NCBI GenBank assembly: GCA_021372695.1
Contig: JAJFTY010000029.1
Span: 1-49,921 of the forward strand
Source: Deltaproteobacteria bacterium
GTDB taxonomy: Bacteria > Desulfobacterota > Syntrophia > Syntrophales > UBA5619
DNA length: 49,921 bases
Direction: 5' to 3'
A program made the position numbers and the translations under genes. A model generated the notes under the pieces. It was given only the letters and a program-made list of their open reading frames with translations. It was not told the origin of the DNA and ran no database searches. Below are positions 24,239 through 33,299 of this stretch, in pieces (position 1 is the stretch's first letter; the number at the start of each line of letters is the position of its first letter).

Positions 24239-25600
24239 CTACCGCTCGGCCTTCAGCACCGCCTGAACGTAGGCGCGCCCCTGGGTGGCGAAGGGAATCA
24301 AGAGCTCCTGGAGCAGTGCGGTCAACTGGTCCACGGCCGCCTGGCCTTTTTCCGCGATGGCCCTCTCCACGATCTCCCGCCGCTCCGGACTGGTTCCGAT
24401 CTCGAAGGCCGGATCCGAAACGAACTCCTTTGGCATCGACTTCTCCAGAATTTTGTCCGTCAACTCGGCCTTGTCGTGCGCCAGCTTCGAGACGACATTC
24501 CGGGGGACGCCGTCCGTGTAAGGGGGTCCGTCAGGTGCGGAACGCAGGGCCGCCAGGATGGGGTTGCCGCTCTCCCCTTTCCGATAGGCCCTCTGGAGAT
24601 AGACCTGGGCAAACTTCTCCAGGGCCGTATGGCGGTTGGAGACAAGTTGGATCGCATCGGCCTTGGGGCCGTGGATTCCGATCATGTCGATGGTATTGAT
24701 CCAGAGGGCGCGCGCGGTGCTGACGCCGGGGAGCACGGTGGCGTGGTAGGGCTGGGCCAGGTCCGCCAGGTAATGGAGTCCCAGACCCGTGAACCGCCAC
24801 CCCCAGTAGGGATGACCGCTATCGAAGGCGAGCCGCGCGAGCCCCTTGTAGAGATGAATCCGGTATTCCGGGAGGGTTTTTTTCAGGAAACCGGCGAGAA
24901 AGTACACGATGTCGGCTTCATGGTAGAAACCCATGTGGAACGGGGCCTGGCTTCCGTACTCCAGATTGGGATTGCCGAAGGGCTGGAGACCGAATCCATA
25001 ACGCTTCCCGAAATCGGTCGCATTGTCCTGGAAGAGCCCGATGTCGAGGCCCAGGAGATCCGGTTCATCCGCCGCCGAGACGACCACGTCCAGCGGACGC
25101 ACCTTCTCGCCTGCTTTCAGCGAAATGAAAAGGGTCTTCTCCCAATCGGAGATGTCCCTGAGAAAACTGATGTCGGCAGGTGGCATGGCGGGCCTTTCCC
25201 CCGACGGATTCCCCGGCAGGAGCTGAAGGAAGAGGGGAAATTTGACGCGCGGATTGATTCGGATGGCCTGGCAGAAGCGATCGCGCAGGGTTTCAGGAGA
25301 GGCGGAAGCCTTGAAGATCAGCGATTCGGGGAGGCGAGGGTACCAGACGAGGCTCTTTTTCGCCCAGGTTTCCTCCTCGGCCAGCCATTTCTCGATCCGT
25401 AGCGCCTCCTTGCCGAGGAAGGCGTCGATGGTTTCCACGCCGACGGCGGGGGCATCCGCCACGACGGGCATCGATTCCATCACGGGATAGGTAACGAGGG
25501 GGTGTTGACTCCAGGCCATCAGGCATGCAGGTGAGATCAGAACCGCCACCATGCAAAGTGCCGCCAGAATCCCTTTGCCTGAGCGCAAACCCCAATGCAT
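24239..25600 (-). CDS. Secreted zinc-dependent phospholipase C/S1-P1-like protein
   Basis: A 453-residue exported protein. A signal peptide (about residues 1-29, LISPACLMA-WSQHP) leaves a mature N-terminal Trp and nearby His, as in zinc phospholipases C. Later segments fit the same fold: FHMGFYHEADIVYFLAGF, and GLGLHYLADLAQPYHATVLP, where the histidines and aspartate would bind zinc. AGGAGG precedes ATG 25600. The family match is by motif only, so it could also be a related S1/P1 nuclease-like protein. It is co-directional with an MFS carrier 35 bp downstream. Confidence 0.75.
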   Translation of the reverse strand: MHWGLRSGKGILAALCMVAVLISPACLMAWSQHPLVTYPVMESMPVVADAPAVGVETIDAFLGKEALRIEKWLAEEETWAKKSLVWYPRLPESLIFKASASPETLRDRFCQAIRINPRVKFPLFLQLLPGNPSGERPAMPPADISFLRDISDWEKTLFISLKAGEKVRPLDVVVSAADEPDLLGLDIGLFQDNATDFGKRYGFGLQPFGNPNLEYGSQAPFHMGFYHEADIVYFLAGFLKKTLPEYRIHLYKGLARLAFDSGHPYWGWRFTGLGLHYLADLAQPYHATVLPGVSTARALWINTIDMIGIHGPKADAIQLVSNRHTALEKFAQVYLQRAYRKGESGNPILAALRSAPDGPPYTDGVPRNVVSKLAHDKAELTDKILEKSMPKEFVSDPAFEIGTSPERREIVERAIAEKGQAAVDQLTALLQELLIPFATQGRAYVQAVLKAER

Positions 25601-25816
25601 CGTTAACCTCCTTTGCTTTCGGACCCGTGCCGATGAGCCGGCTCGAAACAGGCGGCCACCCGCTCCTCCGGTCAAGGAAACTACCCCAGTTTCCGGCTGC
25701 AATCAAGCCATTTCAAATGGCTGTGAGCAGGGCCGGGAATGAGGGAAGGGGCTTCGAAGAACGGGATGCCGCCGCTTTTCCGTTGCATTTTCGCTGGGCT
25801 GTGTTAGAAGGCGCAG

Positions 25817-27010
25817 ATGCAGATGAACCCCTGGATGAAAAAAAGCCGAATCCTGATCACCTGCCCCAAGGCGATTCCCCCGTGGCTTGCCGGGGAGGTC
25901 CGCGCCCTCGGATTCCCCGTCGTCGCCGAGGGGGAGGCGGCCGTCGAGACGGAGGGAACCCTTGCCGATACTATGCCCCTGAACATGAACCTCCGGACGG
26001 GCCACCGGGTCCTCTATCTCCTCTCCTCCTTCCCGGCGGAGAATCCCGACGGTCTCTACCGCGGCTTGCGGGAGATCCCGTGGGAGGAACTCCTCCATGA
26101 AAGGGGTGAGCATGCCTACCTCTCGGTCACCTCGACCGTGGACAATCCATCGATCACCGATGCGCGGTTCGCCAACCTGAAGGCCAAGGACGCGATCGTC
26201 GACCGGATGCAGGAGCGATGCGGCTTGCGGCCCGACTCGGGGCCGGACCGGAACCGGGCGGTCGTCCACCTCTTCTGGAAGGGGAGCAAGGTCGATCTCT
26301 ATCTCGACACCTCCGGCGAGCCCCTCTCCCGGCGAGGCTACCGGAAGATCCCACTTGCGGCGCCGATGCAGGAGACGCTGGCCGCGGCGGTGATCCTGGC
26401 GACGGGCTGGAACGGGCGGAGGGGGTTCGTCAATCCGATGTGCGGGAGCGGGACGCTCGCGATCGAGGCGGCGCTTTTCGCCGAGGGGAAGGCGCCGGGC
26501 CTTTTGCGGAGCAACTACGGCTTCATCCATCTGCGGGGGTTCGATCCGGCGGCCTGGCGGGCGATACGGGCCGCGGCGCACGACGCGGAGAAAGAGACGG
26601 CGGCCCGGATCATCGCGACCGACATCGACCCGCGGGCCGTGGCCGCGGCGAGGCAGAACGCCAAAACCGCCGGCGTCGAGGGGCGGATCGAGTTTTCCGT
26701 CTCTCCTTTCGCCGAGACGTCGCTCCCGGAGAAGAGCGGCGTGGTCATCCTCAACCCGCCTTACGGCGAGCGGACCGGCGAGGTTTCGGAGCTGATCGGC
26801 CTCTACCGGGAGATCGGGGACTTCTTCAAGAAGCGGTGCAGCGGCCACCACGGCTTCATCTTCACCGGCAACGCCGCGCTGGGCAAACAGGTCGGCCTCC
26901 GGACGAAACGCCGGATTCCCTTTTTCAACGGGGAGATCGAGTGCCGGCTTCTGGAGTACGAACTCTACGCAGGGAGCCGGCGGACGGAGAAGACCCGCGA
27001 TGAATCCTAA
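25817..27010 (+). CDS. RlmL/RlmK-like rRNA guanine-N2 methyltransferase
   Basis: A 397-residue SAM-dependent RNA methyltransferase. The N-terminal half contains a THUMP-like RNA-binding region (about residues 1-165). The catalytic half has GFVNPMCGSGTLAIEAALFA (SAM motif I, near 205-224), IIATDIDPRAVAAARQNA, and NPPYGER (near 315), the catalytic motif IV shared with the 23S rRNA m2G2445 enzymes. AGAAGG precedes ATG 25817; two more in-frame ATGs follow within 18 bases. The gene overlaps the next MFS gene by 11 bp. Confidence 0.9.
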   Translation: MQMNPWMKKSRILITCPKAIPPWLAGEVRALGFPVVAEGEAAVETEGTLADTMPLNMNLRTGHRVLYLLSSFPAENPDGLYRGLREIPWEELLHERGEHAYLSVTSTVDNPSITDARFANLKAKDAIVDRMQERCGLRPDSGPDRNRAVVHLFWKGSKVDLYLDTSGEPLSRRGYRKIPLAAPMQETLAAAVILATGWNGRRGFVNPMCGSGTLAIEAALFAEGKAPGLLRSNYGFIHLRGFDPAAWRAIRAAAHDAEKETAARIIATDIDPRAVAAARQNAKTAGVEGRIEFSVSPFAETSLPEKSGVVILNPPYGERTGEVSELIGLYREIGDFFKKRCSGHHGFIFTGNAALGKQVGLRTKRRIPFFNGEIECRLLEYELYAGSRRTEKTRDES

Positions 27011-28214
27011 GGGGGAAGAGGGGCGCTATTTCATCGTCATCCTCATGCTGGGATTCTGGATCCAGCTTAGTGCTTTGGGATTCGGCCGTTTCGCCTACAC
27101 GGTCCTCCTGCCGGGCATGAAGACCGATCTTGCGCTCAGCAACACCCACATGGGATTCTTCCAGGTGGCGATCCTGGTCGGCTACCTGCTTTTCGCCTTT
27201 CTCTCGAGCGCCCTGGTGAAGCGTTGGGGCCTGATCGCGACGATCAACCTCAGCGTCCTGGTGGGCGGTCTTGCGATGACGCTCCTCGGCTTCGCCGCTG
27301 CCTTCTGGCACCTGCTGGCTCTGGCCTTCTGGGTGGGGGCCGGTGCGGCCGGCTCCTACATCCCGATGATCCCGCTCCTGATTGGCTGGTCCTCCACGAG
27401 GCGAAGCGGCAGCGCGATCGGGATTGTTTTCAGCGGCTGCGGGGTCGGCATCCTGCTTTCCGGGTTTGCGGCATCGTTCCTCCTGATCCGGTACGGTCTG
27501 GTCGGCTGGCGCTACACCTGGATCGCCCTGGGCGCGGTGACGATTCTGGTCGCCCTCGCCTGCCTCTTTTTTCTGAAGGAAAAGGAGAGCAGCCGCGGTG
27601 AATCCGCGGAGCACAAAAATGAGCATGCCGCACTGAGCCTGCTCTGGAGAGATCCATCTCTCCGGGCGATCATGGCGGTCTATATCCTCGTGGGATTCGG
27701 GTACATCATGTACGGGACCTTCATCGTCGCCTATGCGGTCGAGGAGGTCGGATTCTCCACGGCGGAGTCCGGCGTGATCTGGTCCATCTTCGGCCTCTTT
27801 TCGATCGCCGGCTGCATCTTCTGGGGCTCGGCCTCCGACCGCGTCGGCCGCAAGGCGGTCACGATGGCGGCCCTGCTTCTGCTGAGCGGCTCGATCCTTC
27901 TGGCGATCCTCTGGAGGCAGAAGGCCGGCCTCTACCTCTCTGGCGGTTTCTTCGCCTTCACGTTCAACGGCGTGATCACCCTGATTGCCGCGATGTTCGG
28001 GGATCACATCCCCGTGGCGAGAATGGACCGGTTCTTCGGGGTGGCCACGCTGGTCCACGGCCTGGCACAGGCGGTCGGGGTCGCCCTGGCCGGCTGGCTC
28101 AAGGATCTCACCTCCACCTTTGTCGTTCCCTTTCTTCTGGCCACGGTCATCATCGCCATCTGCCCCGTGATCCTGATTTTCCTACAGGAGCGAAGAAAAG
28201 GGGAGGCCCTCTAG
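27000..28214 (+). CDS. MFS transporter, YbfB/YjiJ-like
   Basis: A 404-residue carrier with about 12 membrane segments. The start, LSALGFGRFAYTVLLPGMKTDL, and GSYIPMIPLLIGWSSTRRSG resemble the YbfB/YjiJ subfamily (pfam MFS_1_like). A second-half A-motif is present (SASDRVGRKAV). It begins inside the 3' end of the methyltransferase gene (11-bp overlap), so it is translated from the same mRNA. A hairpin lies just after the stop (28214-28242). The substrate is unknown. Confidence 0.88.
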   Translation: MNPKGEEGRYFIVILMLGFWIQLSALGFGRFAYTVLLPGMKTDLALSNTHMGFFQVAILVGYLLFAFLSSALVKRWGLIATINLSVLVGGLAMTLLGFAAAFWHLLALAFWVGAGAAGSYIPMIPLLIGWSSTRRSGSAIGIVFSGCGVGILLSGFAASFLLIRYGLVGWRYTWIALGAVTILVALACLFFLKEKESSRGESAEHKNEHAALSLLWRDPSLRAIMAVYILVGFGYIMYGTFIVAYAVEEVGFSTAESGVIWSIFGLFSIAGCIFWGSASDRVGRKAVTMAALLLLSGSILLAILWRQKAGLYLSGGFFAFTFNGVITLIAAMFGDHIPVARMDRFFGVATLVHGLAQAVGVALAGWLKDLTSTFVVPFLLATVIIAICPVILIFLQERRKGEAL

Positions 28215-28242
28215 CCCTGCCGTCTGACGTCGGCAGGAGGGC
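28214..28242 (+). terminator. Hairpin after MFS gene
   Basis: CCTGCCG pairs with CGGCAGG, with outer GCCC/GGGC pairing around one bulge. It starts at the stop codon of the MFS gene. There is no strong T-run, so termination efficiency is uncertain. Confidence 0.45.
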
Positions 28243-28246
28243 GCCA

Positions 28247-28300
28247 GCTTTGGGCAGTGACTCCGTTCTTCGCAAAATGAATTGCCACCCCCAGCTTTTC
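28247..28300. repeat. Short repeat element (copy B, reverse orientation)
   Basis: The reverse complement of 28268-28291 matches 20542-20565 at 21 of 24 positions (GGGGTGG...TCATTTTGCGAAG). The other end (CTTTGGGCAGTGACTC) resembles the inverted end, so this looks like a deletion derivative of copy A at 20534-20665. Confidence 0.5.
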
Positions 28301-28305
28301 CCGGG

Positions 28306-28334
28306 TTGGATTTTTTTGCCAGATCCTGTAGAGT
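28306..28334 (+). promoter_or_regulatory. Possible sigma-70 promoter of glcD
   Basis: TTGGAT (28306-28311), 17-bp spacer, TAGAGT (28329-28334), 25 bp before the ATG of glcD. Each hexamer matches consensus at four of six positions. Confidence 0.4.
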
Positions 28335-28359
28335 GACGCCCGACAGGAGGCTTTGAACG

Positions 28360-29748
28360 ATGATCACGGAAGAGATTAAAAAGAAGATATCGGCCATCGT
28401 GGGTGCGGAGCACGTACTGGATTCCGAGCTGAACCGCTTCGGCTACTCCTACGACTCCTCCTTCGTTCCCCTCATCCCGGCGAACACGCCCGACCTGGTC
28501 GTCCAGCCGGTGACTGTGGAAGAGGTGTCCCGGGTCATGGCCATCGCAAACGAACATGAAATCCCCGTCACCCCCCGGGGCGCCGCGAGCGGCCGCACCG
28601 GTGGCAGCATCCCGCTCAAGGGTGGCATATCCCTCTGTCTGGACCGCATGACGCGGATCGTCGAACTCGACGAAAGCAACATGATGGTGACGGCCGAATC
28701 CGGGGTGCGCACGATCGACCTCTACAACCACTGCGCCGCGAAGGGGCTCTTCTTTCCGCCCGACCCGGCGAGCTGGAAGTTCTCCACCATCGGCGGCAAC
28801 GTGGCGGAGAATGCCGGGGGTATGCGGGCCGTCAAATACGGCGTGACGAAGAACTACGTCATGGGCCTCGAGGTGGTCCTAGCCGACGGCGCGATCCTGA
28901 AGACGGGCGGAAAGGCGATCAAGAACGTGACCGGCTACGACTTGACGAGCCTCTTCACGGGCTCGGAGGGGACGCTCGGCGTGATCACCCGGGCACTCTT
29001 CCGGCTGATCCCGATGCCGAAGAAACGCGGCACGCTGGAGGTGGTGTTCCGGACCCTGGATGACGGCTGCCGGATGATCCATGCGATGCTCCAGTCGGGG
29101 GTCGTGCCGGCGGCGGCGGAGATCATGGACCGAACCTGCCTGGAGGTCGTCGCCCGCCACCGCAAGTCGGAGCTCGCCCCGGAAGCGGGCGCCAGCATCG
29201 TGATCGAGATCGACGGGGACGACGACACGGCCCTGGCCGCCCAGGCCGGCCGCATCGAGGCAGAGGCGAAGGCGTGCGGTGCGATGACCTTCCGCCTGGC
29301 CAGGACCCAGCAGGAATCGGACGACATCTGGGCCGTTCGGCGGGGGCTCAGCTCTGCCGTGGCCGCGCTCGCCCCCAACCGCATCGGCGAGGATATCTCG
29401 GTTCCCCGCGACGCGTTCCCCGAGGTGGTGCGCCGCATCCGGGGGATCTCGGAGAAGCATGGGTTCACGATCGCGGTCTACGGCCACGCGGGCGACGGCA
29501 ACATCCACCCCTCCATCCTCTGCGACCTGTCGAAACCGGGCGAGGAGGAGCGGGTCCATCGCGCGGTCGACGACATCTTCGCCGCGGCCCTCGACGTCGG
29601 CGGGACCCTTTCCGGCGAGCACGGCATCGGCATCACCAAGCGCCCCTACATCGCAGGCGCCCTGGGCGATGTCGGCATCCGGACCCTCAAAGCGGTCAAG
29701 GCAGCGCTCGACCCCAAGGGGATACTGAATCCGGGGAAGATCTGGTGA
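28360..29748 (+). CDS. glcD: FAD-binding 2-hydroxyacid dehydrogenase, GlcD-like
   Basis: A 462-residue flavoprotein of the glycolate oxidase GlcD / D-lactate dehydrogenase family. PCMH-type FAD-binding motifs are visible: VTPRGAASGRTGGSIPLKGG (about 69-88), FSTIGGNVAENAGGMRAVKYG (core IGGNVAENAGG) and VTGYDLTSLFTGSEGTLGVI. The C-terminal domain has VYGHAGDGNIHPS and SGEHGIGITKRPYI, which carry the substrate and metal-binding histidines. AGGAGG precedes the ATG. It oxidises a 2-hydroxy acid (glycolate or D-lactate are usual) and passes electrons to the Fe-S subunit encoded at 29960. A repeat element lies between the two genes. Confidence 0.93.
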   Translation: MITEEIKKKISAIVGAEHVLDSELNRFGYSYDSSFVPLIPANTPDLVVQPVTVEEVSRVMAIANEHEIPVTPRGAASGRTGGSIPLKGGISLCLDRMTRIVELDESNMMVTAESGVRTIDLYNHCAAKGLFFPPDPASWKFSTIGGNVAENAGGMRAVKYGVTKNYVMGLEVVLADGAILKTGGKAIKNVTGYDLTSLFTGSEGTLGVITRALFRLIPMPKKRGTLEVVFRTLDDGCRMIHAMLQSGVVPAAAEIMDRTCLEVVARHRKSELAPEAGASIVIEIDGDDDTALAAQAGRIEAEAKACGAMTFRLARTQQESDDIWAVRRGLSSAVAALAPNRIGEDISVPRDAFPEVVRRIRGISEKHGFTIAVYGHAGDGNIHPSILCDLSKPGEEERVHRAVDDIFAAALDVGGTLSGEHGIGITKRPYIAGALGDVGIRTLKAVKAALDPKGILNPGKIW

Positions 29749-29759
29749 TGGTTTCAACA

Positions 29760-29901
29760 ACGGCTACGCCAAAAGCCCGGATACGGCGTTCTGGCATTGT
29801 CCCTCCCCGGATTTCGCCGGGGCAGGCTTGCGGCGTACGGAAAAGTGCGCCTCATTCCTCGGGACGCGCGCGCCTTGTCTGCGAACTTTTTGCGAAGCCG
29901 T
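29760..29901. repeat. MITE-like repeat between glcD and glcF
   Basis: The terminal arms ACGGCTACGCCAAAAGCCCG (29760-29779) and the reverse complement of 29882-29901 match at 16 of 20 positions. The interior has the form of a repeat (CTCATTCCTCGGGAC, GCGCCTTGTCTGCGAACTTTTTGCG) recalled from deltaproteobacterial intergenic regions. That recollection was not verified by search. It separates two genes that are normally adjacent. Confidence 0.6.
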
Positions 29902-29959
29902 ACGGTAGTCGCAACGCTACAAACTTGTTGTGGAAGTTATAATGAAATGAAGGCGTTCT

Positions 29960-31189
29960 ATGGATAAAATGAAAGGTCATGATCTGCTCCGGGAGGCGGG
30001 GAACCGGGTCGGCCGCTGCGACCGCTGCGGCACCTGCCTGCCCGTCTGCCCCCTTTTCGGGGTTAAGGGGATCGAGGCGACGAGCGCACGGGGGAAGAAT
30101 GCGGTGACCCGTGCCCTGGCCGCAGGCGGCATCGCACCCTCGCGGGAGGCGCTCGACGTCGTCAATTTCTGCCTGCTCTGCCGCGCCTGTGTCGATACCT
30201 GCCCCGCCAAGGTTCCCACCGATGAGGCCATGGTCGATATCCGCCAGCACCTGACGGATTTGACCGGCGGACCGAGCGTGAAGTACCGGCTCGTTGGAAA
30301 TGTCCTGAAGCGGCCCTGGGTCGTGAAGGCGGGCGCGGCGGCGCTCTCGATCCTCCGCAAGACTGGGCTCGCGGGCCTTTTCCCCTACGGCATGGCGCCG
30401 GAAGAGTACACTCGGGACCATTTCCTGACCGCGTTTGCCGGCCCCGCCGCCCTCGGGCGACCGGTCCCGCCCTCCGGCGTCCCCGTGACGGGGAAGAGCC
30501 GGGTGGCCGTCTTCAAGGGCTGCGGGATGGAGATGATGTTTCCGGAGGCCGCGGCCCAGACCCGCAAGCTCCTTGCGACCACGACCGCCTCCCTCCTGGT
30601 GAAACCGAACGTGTGCTGTGGCCTTCCCCATCTGGCCCACGGCCTGCGCGGCGAGTTTCTGGCGCTCGCCAGGAAGAACATCGGCATTTTCGCGGATACC
30701 GATATCGTGGTCAGCGACTGCGCGAGCTGCGGCGCCACCCTGAAGCACCTGGGCGCCTTTTTTGCGGACGATCCGGAATGGAAGGAGCGGGCCGAAGCCT
30801 TCAGCGCCAAGGTAATGGATCTGACGGAATATCTGGCCAGGGCGGGCTATCAGCCGCGGCAGAAGGCCGATGCCCTCTTCACCTATCACGATCCCTGCCA
30901 CCTGGTGCGGGGCCAGGGGATCGTAAAGCCGCCGCGGGAGCTCTTGAAGGCGGCGGGGAAATTCGTTGAAATGAAGGGGGCGGACGTCTGCTGCGGCGGG
31001 GCCGGCTCCTTCCACATCGATTATCCCGAAGCGGCCGCGCAGATCCTGGAGAAGAAGCGGCTGAGCATCGAGCAGACGGGTGCGAAGGTCGTGGTGACCG
31101 GCTGCCCGGGCTGCCTGATCCAGCTTTCCAAGGCGGCCAAGGCCTCCGGCGGTAAATTCAAGGCGATGCACATCAGCCAGGTGATTTGA
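29960..31189 (+). CDS. glcF: Glycolate/lactate oxidase iron-sulfur subunit, GlcF-like
   Basis: A 409-residue partner of GlcD. Two 4Fe-4S motifs lie near the N-terminus (CDRCGTCLPVCP, about 15-26; CLLCRACVDTCP, about 73-84). Two CCG domains follow; visible pieces are KGCGMEMMFPE, CCGLPHLAHG, DCASCGATLKHLG, DPCHLVRGQG, DVCCGGAGSF and VTGCPGCLIQ. These cysteine-rich modules also occur in heterodisulfide reductase HdrB and LldE and hold a non-cubane cluster. Electrons from the flavoprotein would go to the membrane or a soluble acceptor. Ribosome site AAGG. Soluble, no membrane helix. Confidence 0.92.
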   Translation: MDKMKGHDLLREAGNRVGRCDRCGTCLPVCPLFGVKGIEATSARGKNAVTRALAAGGIAPSREALDVVNFCLLCRACVDTCPAKVPTDEAMVDIRQHLTDLTGGPSVKYRLVGNVLKRPWVVKAGAAALSILRKTGLAGLFPYGMAPEEYTRDHFLTAFAGPAALGRPVPPSGVPVTGKSRVAVFKGCGMEMMFPEAAAQTRKLLATTTASLLVKPNVCCGLPHLAHGLRGEFLALARKNIGIFADTDIVVSDCASCGATLKHLGAFFADDPEWKERAEAFSAKVMDLTEYLARAGYQPRQKADALFTYHDPCHLVRGQGIVKPPRELLKAAGKFVEMKGADVCCGGAGSFHIDYPEAAAQILEKKRLSIEQTGAKVVVTGCPGCLIQLSKAAKASGGKFKAMHISQVI

Positions 31190-31232
31190 AACGCCGAGGA
31201 TGGGGCTGGTACAGCGGCTGCTCCAAAACCGG

Positions 31233-32240
31233 TCAGGTCGCTGCGGGCGGATCGGGATCGCACGCGAGTCGGGATCGCCCCTTTCTCTTGGCTTGGTACA
31301 TGAGATCGTCCACGCGGGTAAGGAGTGCGTCGATCCCTTCCCCCGGCCGGTGAACTGCGACACCGAAGCTCGCTGTGATCCGTCCGATCTCCGAAAACGC
31401 TCCTTCCTGCATCTGCTTCAGGAGGTCCTGCGCCAGCGTGGCAGCCGGGGGAAGGGTCGTATTGGGCAGCAGGATCATGAACTCCTCGCCGCCCCACCGG
31501 GCCAGGAGGTCCGTGGAGCGGACCCGCTTGCGGACCATCTCCGCCAATTCCCGAAGCACGCGGTCCCCGGCCTCGTGTCCGAACCGGTCATTGACCTCCT
31601 TGAAGTGGTCGATATCGAACATGATGAGGGCAAAGGGGTGGGAATAGCGGTCGCTGCGGTCCATCTCCTGCTGCAACTCTTCCAGAAAATGGCGGCGGTT
31701 GTATGCGCCCGTGAGTGGGTCCGTTATGGCGAGATTCCGCAGTTCCTGCTCCAGAAGCCGGCGTTTTGTGACGTCCCTGCTCACACCTACGATCGCCGCC
31801 GGACGTTGATCCTCGTCCCGCATGAACGAGAGGACGTTTTCGATCCAGACGCGCGAGCGGTCCTTCCGGTACTCCTCCACCTCGATGGTTCTCATCCGGT
31901 TGGGATCGGCCTTCCCCGTCGCTTCGAGAGCCAGTTCCTCCTCCAGGATCTTCATGACGAGCGCCAGCGACTCGGGCGGAAGCACATCTGAAACGCTCTG
32001 CTCCAGGGTTTCTTCCACCGTGGATCCGTAAATTCGCGTCACGGCCGGACTGACATAGGTGAAACGCAACGTGGCCAGATCCATGACCCAGAGACAGTCG
32101 CCGGAATGGTCCGCGATCAGGCGATATTTCTCCTCGTCCTTCCGGAGCACGGCGACCTCGGCCGCGAGCTCTTCCACCTGCCGGCGCAGGGCCGCCATCT
32201 GGTCGCCCCTGTCGCCGCGGTTTACGTCTGGCCCTTTCAT
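31233..32240 (-). CDS. PAS-GGDEF diguanylate cyclase
   Basis: 335 residues: a coiled coil (about 10-35), one PAS with PAC (about 35-160) and a GGDEF domain (about 170-330). The catalytic GGEEF is at 250-254 and an inhibitory I-site RSTD precedes it by the usual five residues, so c-di-GMP product inhibition is expected. There is no membrane segment or receiver. ATG 32240 is preferred since GGGG lies seven bases upstream; an in-frame ATG at 32258 and a TTG at 32303 are alternatives. Its PAS resembles the third PAS of the hybrid kinase at 15112-18624. Confidence 0.93.
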   Translation of the reverse strand: MKGPDVNRGDRGDQMAALRRQVEELAAEVAVLRKDEEKYRLIADHSGDCLWVMDLATLRFTYVSPAVTRIYGSTVEETLEQSVSDVLPPESLALVMKILEEELALEATGKADPNRMRTIEVEEYRKDRSRVWIENVLSFMRDEDQRPAAIVGVSRDVTKRRLLEQELRNLAITDPLTGAYNRRHFLEELQQEMDRSDRYSHPFALIMFDIDHFKEVNDRFGHEAGDRVLRELAEMVRKRVRSTDLLARWGGEEFMILLPNTTLPPAATLAQDLLKQMQEGAFSEIGRITASFGVAVHRPGEGIDALLTRVDDLMYQAKRKGRSRLACDPDPPAAT

Positions 32241-32435
32241 CCCTGAACCCCGCTTCATTTTTCGTCGGAAGCCTTTGATGCCTTCCCCGGCGGAAAAATG
32301 CAAGCGTTATCTGAACCGTTCAGGCCGAACGGTTTGCGGCAGGAAATCCGTTGAAAGGCTGACGCTGAGGGGGAAAGGAATTCTATGGCAGAGGAGAGTA
32401 TCGGGAACCCTCTCCTCTGCCTTCATGAGCCCGTC

Positions 32436-32879
32436 CTATTCCTTCGGGGGGGTTGGGCGGATGAGCAGGACGGGCACGTCCGCATCGTGCAGCACCTGCA
32501 GCGCGACGCTGCCGAACATCAGCTTCTTCATTCCGCTGTAGCCGTGGGTGGCGATGACGATCAAGTCGACCGCGTTTTTCCTGACATAGTTGATGATCAT
32601 CTGTGCAGGGTTTCCCTCCTGAACCTCCGCATTGACCATGACTTCCGCTGAAGCGATCCGCGAACGGATCTTTTCGAGATACTCCTGAAAACCATCAAAG
32701 TGGGATTTTCGGAACTGCTGGTAGTCGATCCCTTCCCCCAGGGCAAGCTGCGGGATGGCGATCACCGAGAAGAGGACGATTTCGCGGACCAATCCCCCTT
32801 TCACCAGCTTTTTCACCTCCTCAAGGGCGCACTCGGCCAGTTCCGAACCGTCCAATGGAACGAGAACCTTAGGATACAT
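32436..32879 (-). CDS. Universal stress protein, UspA family
   Basis: 147 residues, one Usp domain. It starts MYPKVLVPLDGSELAECALE, the classic beta1-loop-alpha1 of the family, and contains DLIVIATHGYSGMKKLMFGS, in which GxxG and the following S/T form the ATP-binding loop. GGAGG precedes ATG 32879; the longer frame upstream of it is not coding. Monocistronic, with its own intergenic region of 420 bp upstream. Confidence 0.93.
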   Translation of the reverse strand: MYPKVLVPLDGSELAECALEEVKKLVKGGLVREIVLFSVIAIPQLALGEGIDYQQFRKSHFDGFQEYLEKIRSRIASAEVMVNAEVQEGNPAQMIINYVRKNAVDLIVIATHGYSGMKKLMFGSVALQVLHDADVPVLLIRPTPPKE

Positions 32880-33299
32880 GGCTGACACCTCCTCCCGTAC
32901 ATGCGTAGAGAACGATCCCTGTGAATCTTCCCGCCGGTCCATCCTTTCCCCGGTCTTTGCCCGGATTCCGAGGTTCCTGCGGCTTAAATCTAAGAAAGGT
33001 CCCCCTCTTCTGCAATATTTGATGATTATGAGGAAAGTATGGGCATAAAACACATAGAATGGAGACCCCGCACGGAAAGCCAGACTGGCCGAGGTCACGG
33101 TTTTTCGGGAAGAGTGCTCTCGAAGCTCCCTGAGGAGGGGCTTCCCCGGGAAAAGCTTGGGGTGGAGCCATAGAAACAATGGTTACAGAGCATGCCTCTG
33201 TAACCCATTTGTGGATATCCTGCGATTTTGTCCCACGATAATCACGAAGAGACGGTGAACATCCGCCAGGCTTTCCGCAAGACCGTGAGCACCGCTGAA
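32880..33299. other. Intergenic region between CoA-transferase and usp genes (420 bp)
   Basis: It holds a perfect stem at 33181-33205 and presumably the usp promoter. No gene is supported; the long open frames here are extensions of flanking genes. Confidence 0.5.
33181..33205 (-). terminator. Stem, possible terminator of the CoA-transferase gene
   Basis: GGTTACAGAG (33181-33190) and CTCTGTAACC (33196-33205) are perfect complements with a CATGC loop. On the minus strand ATTGTTTCTAT follows, a weak T-rich tail. Confidence 0.5.
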
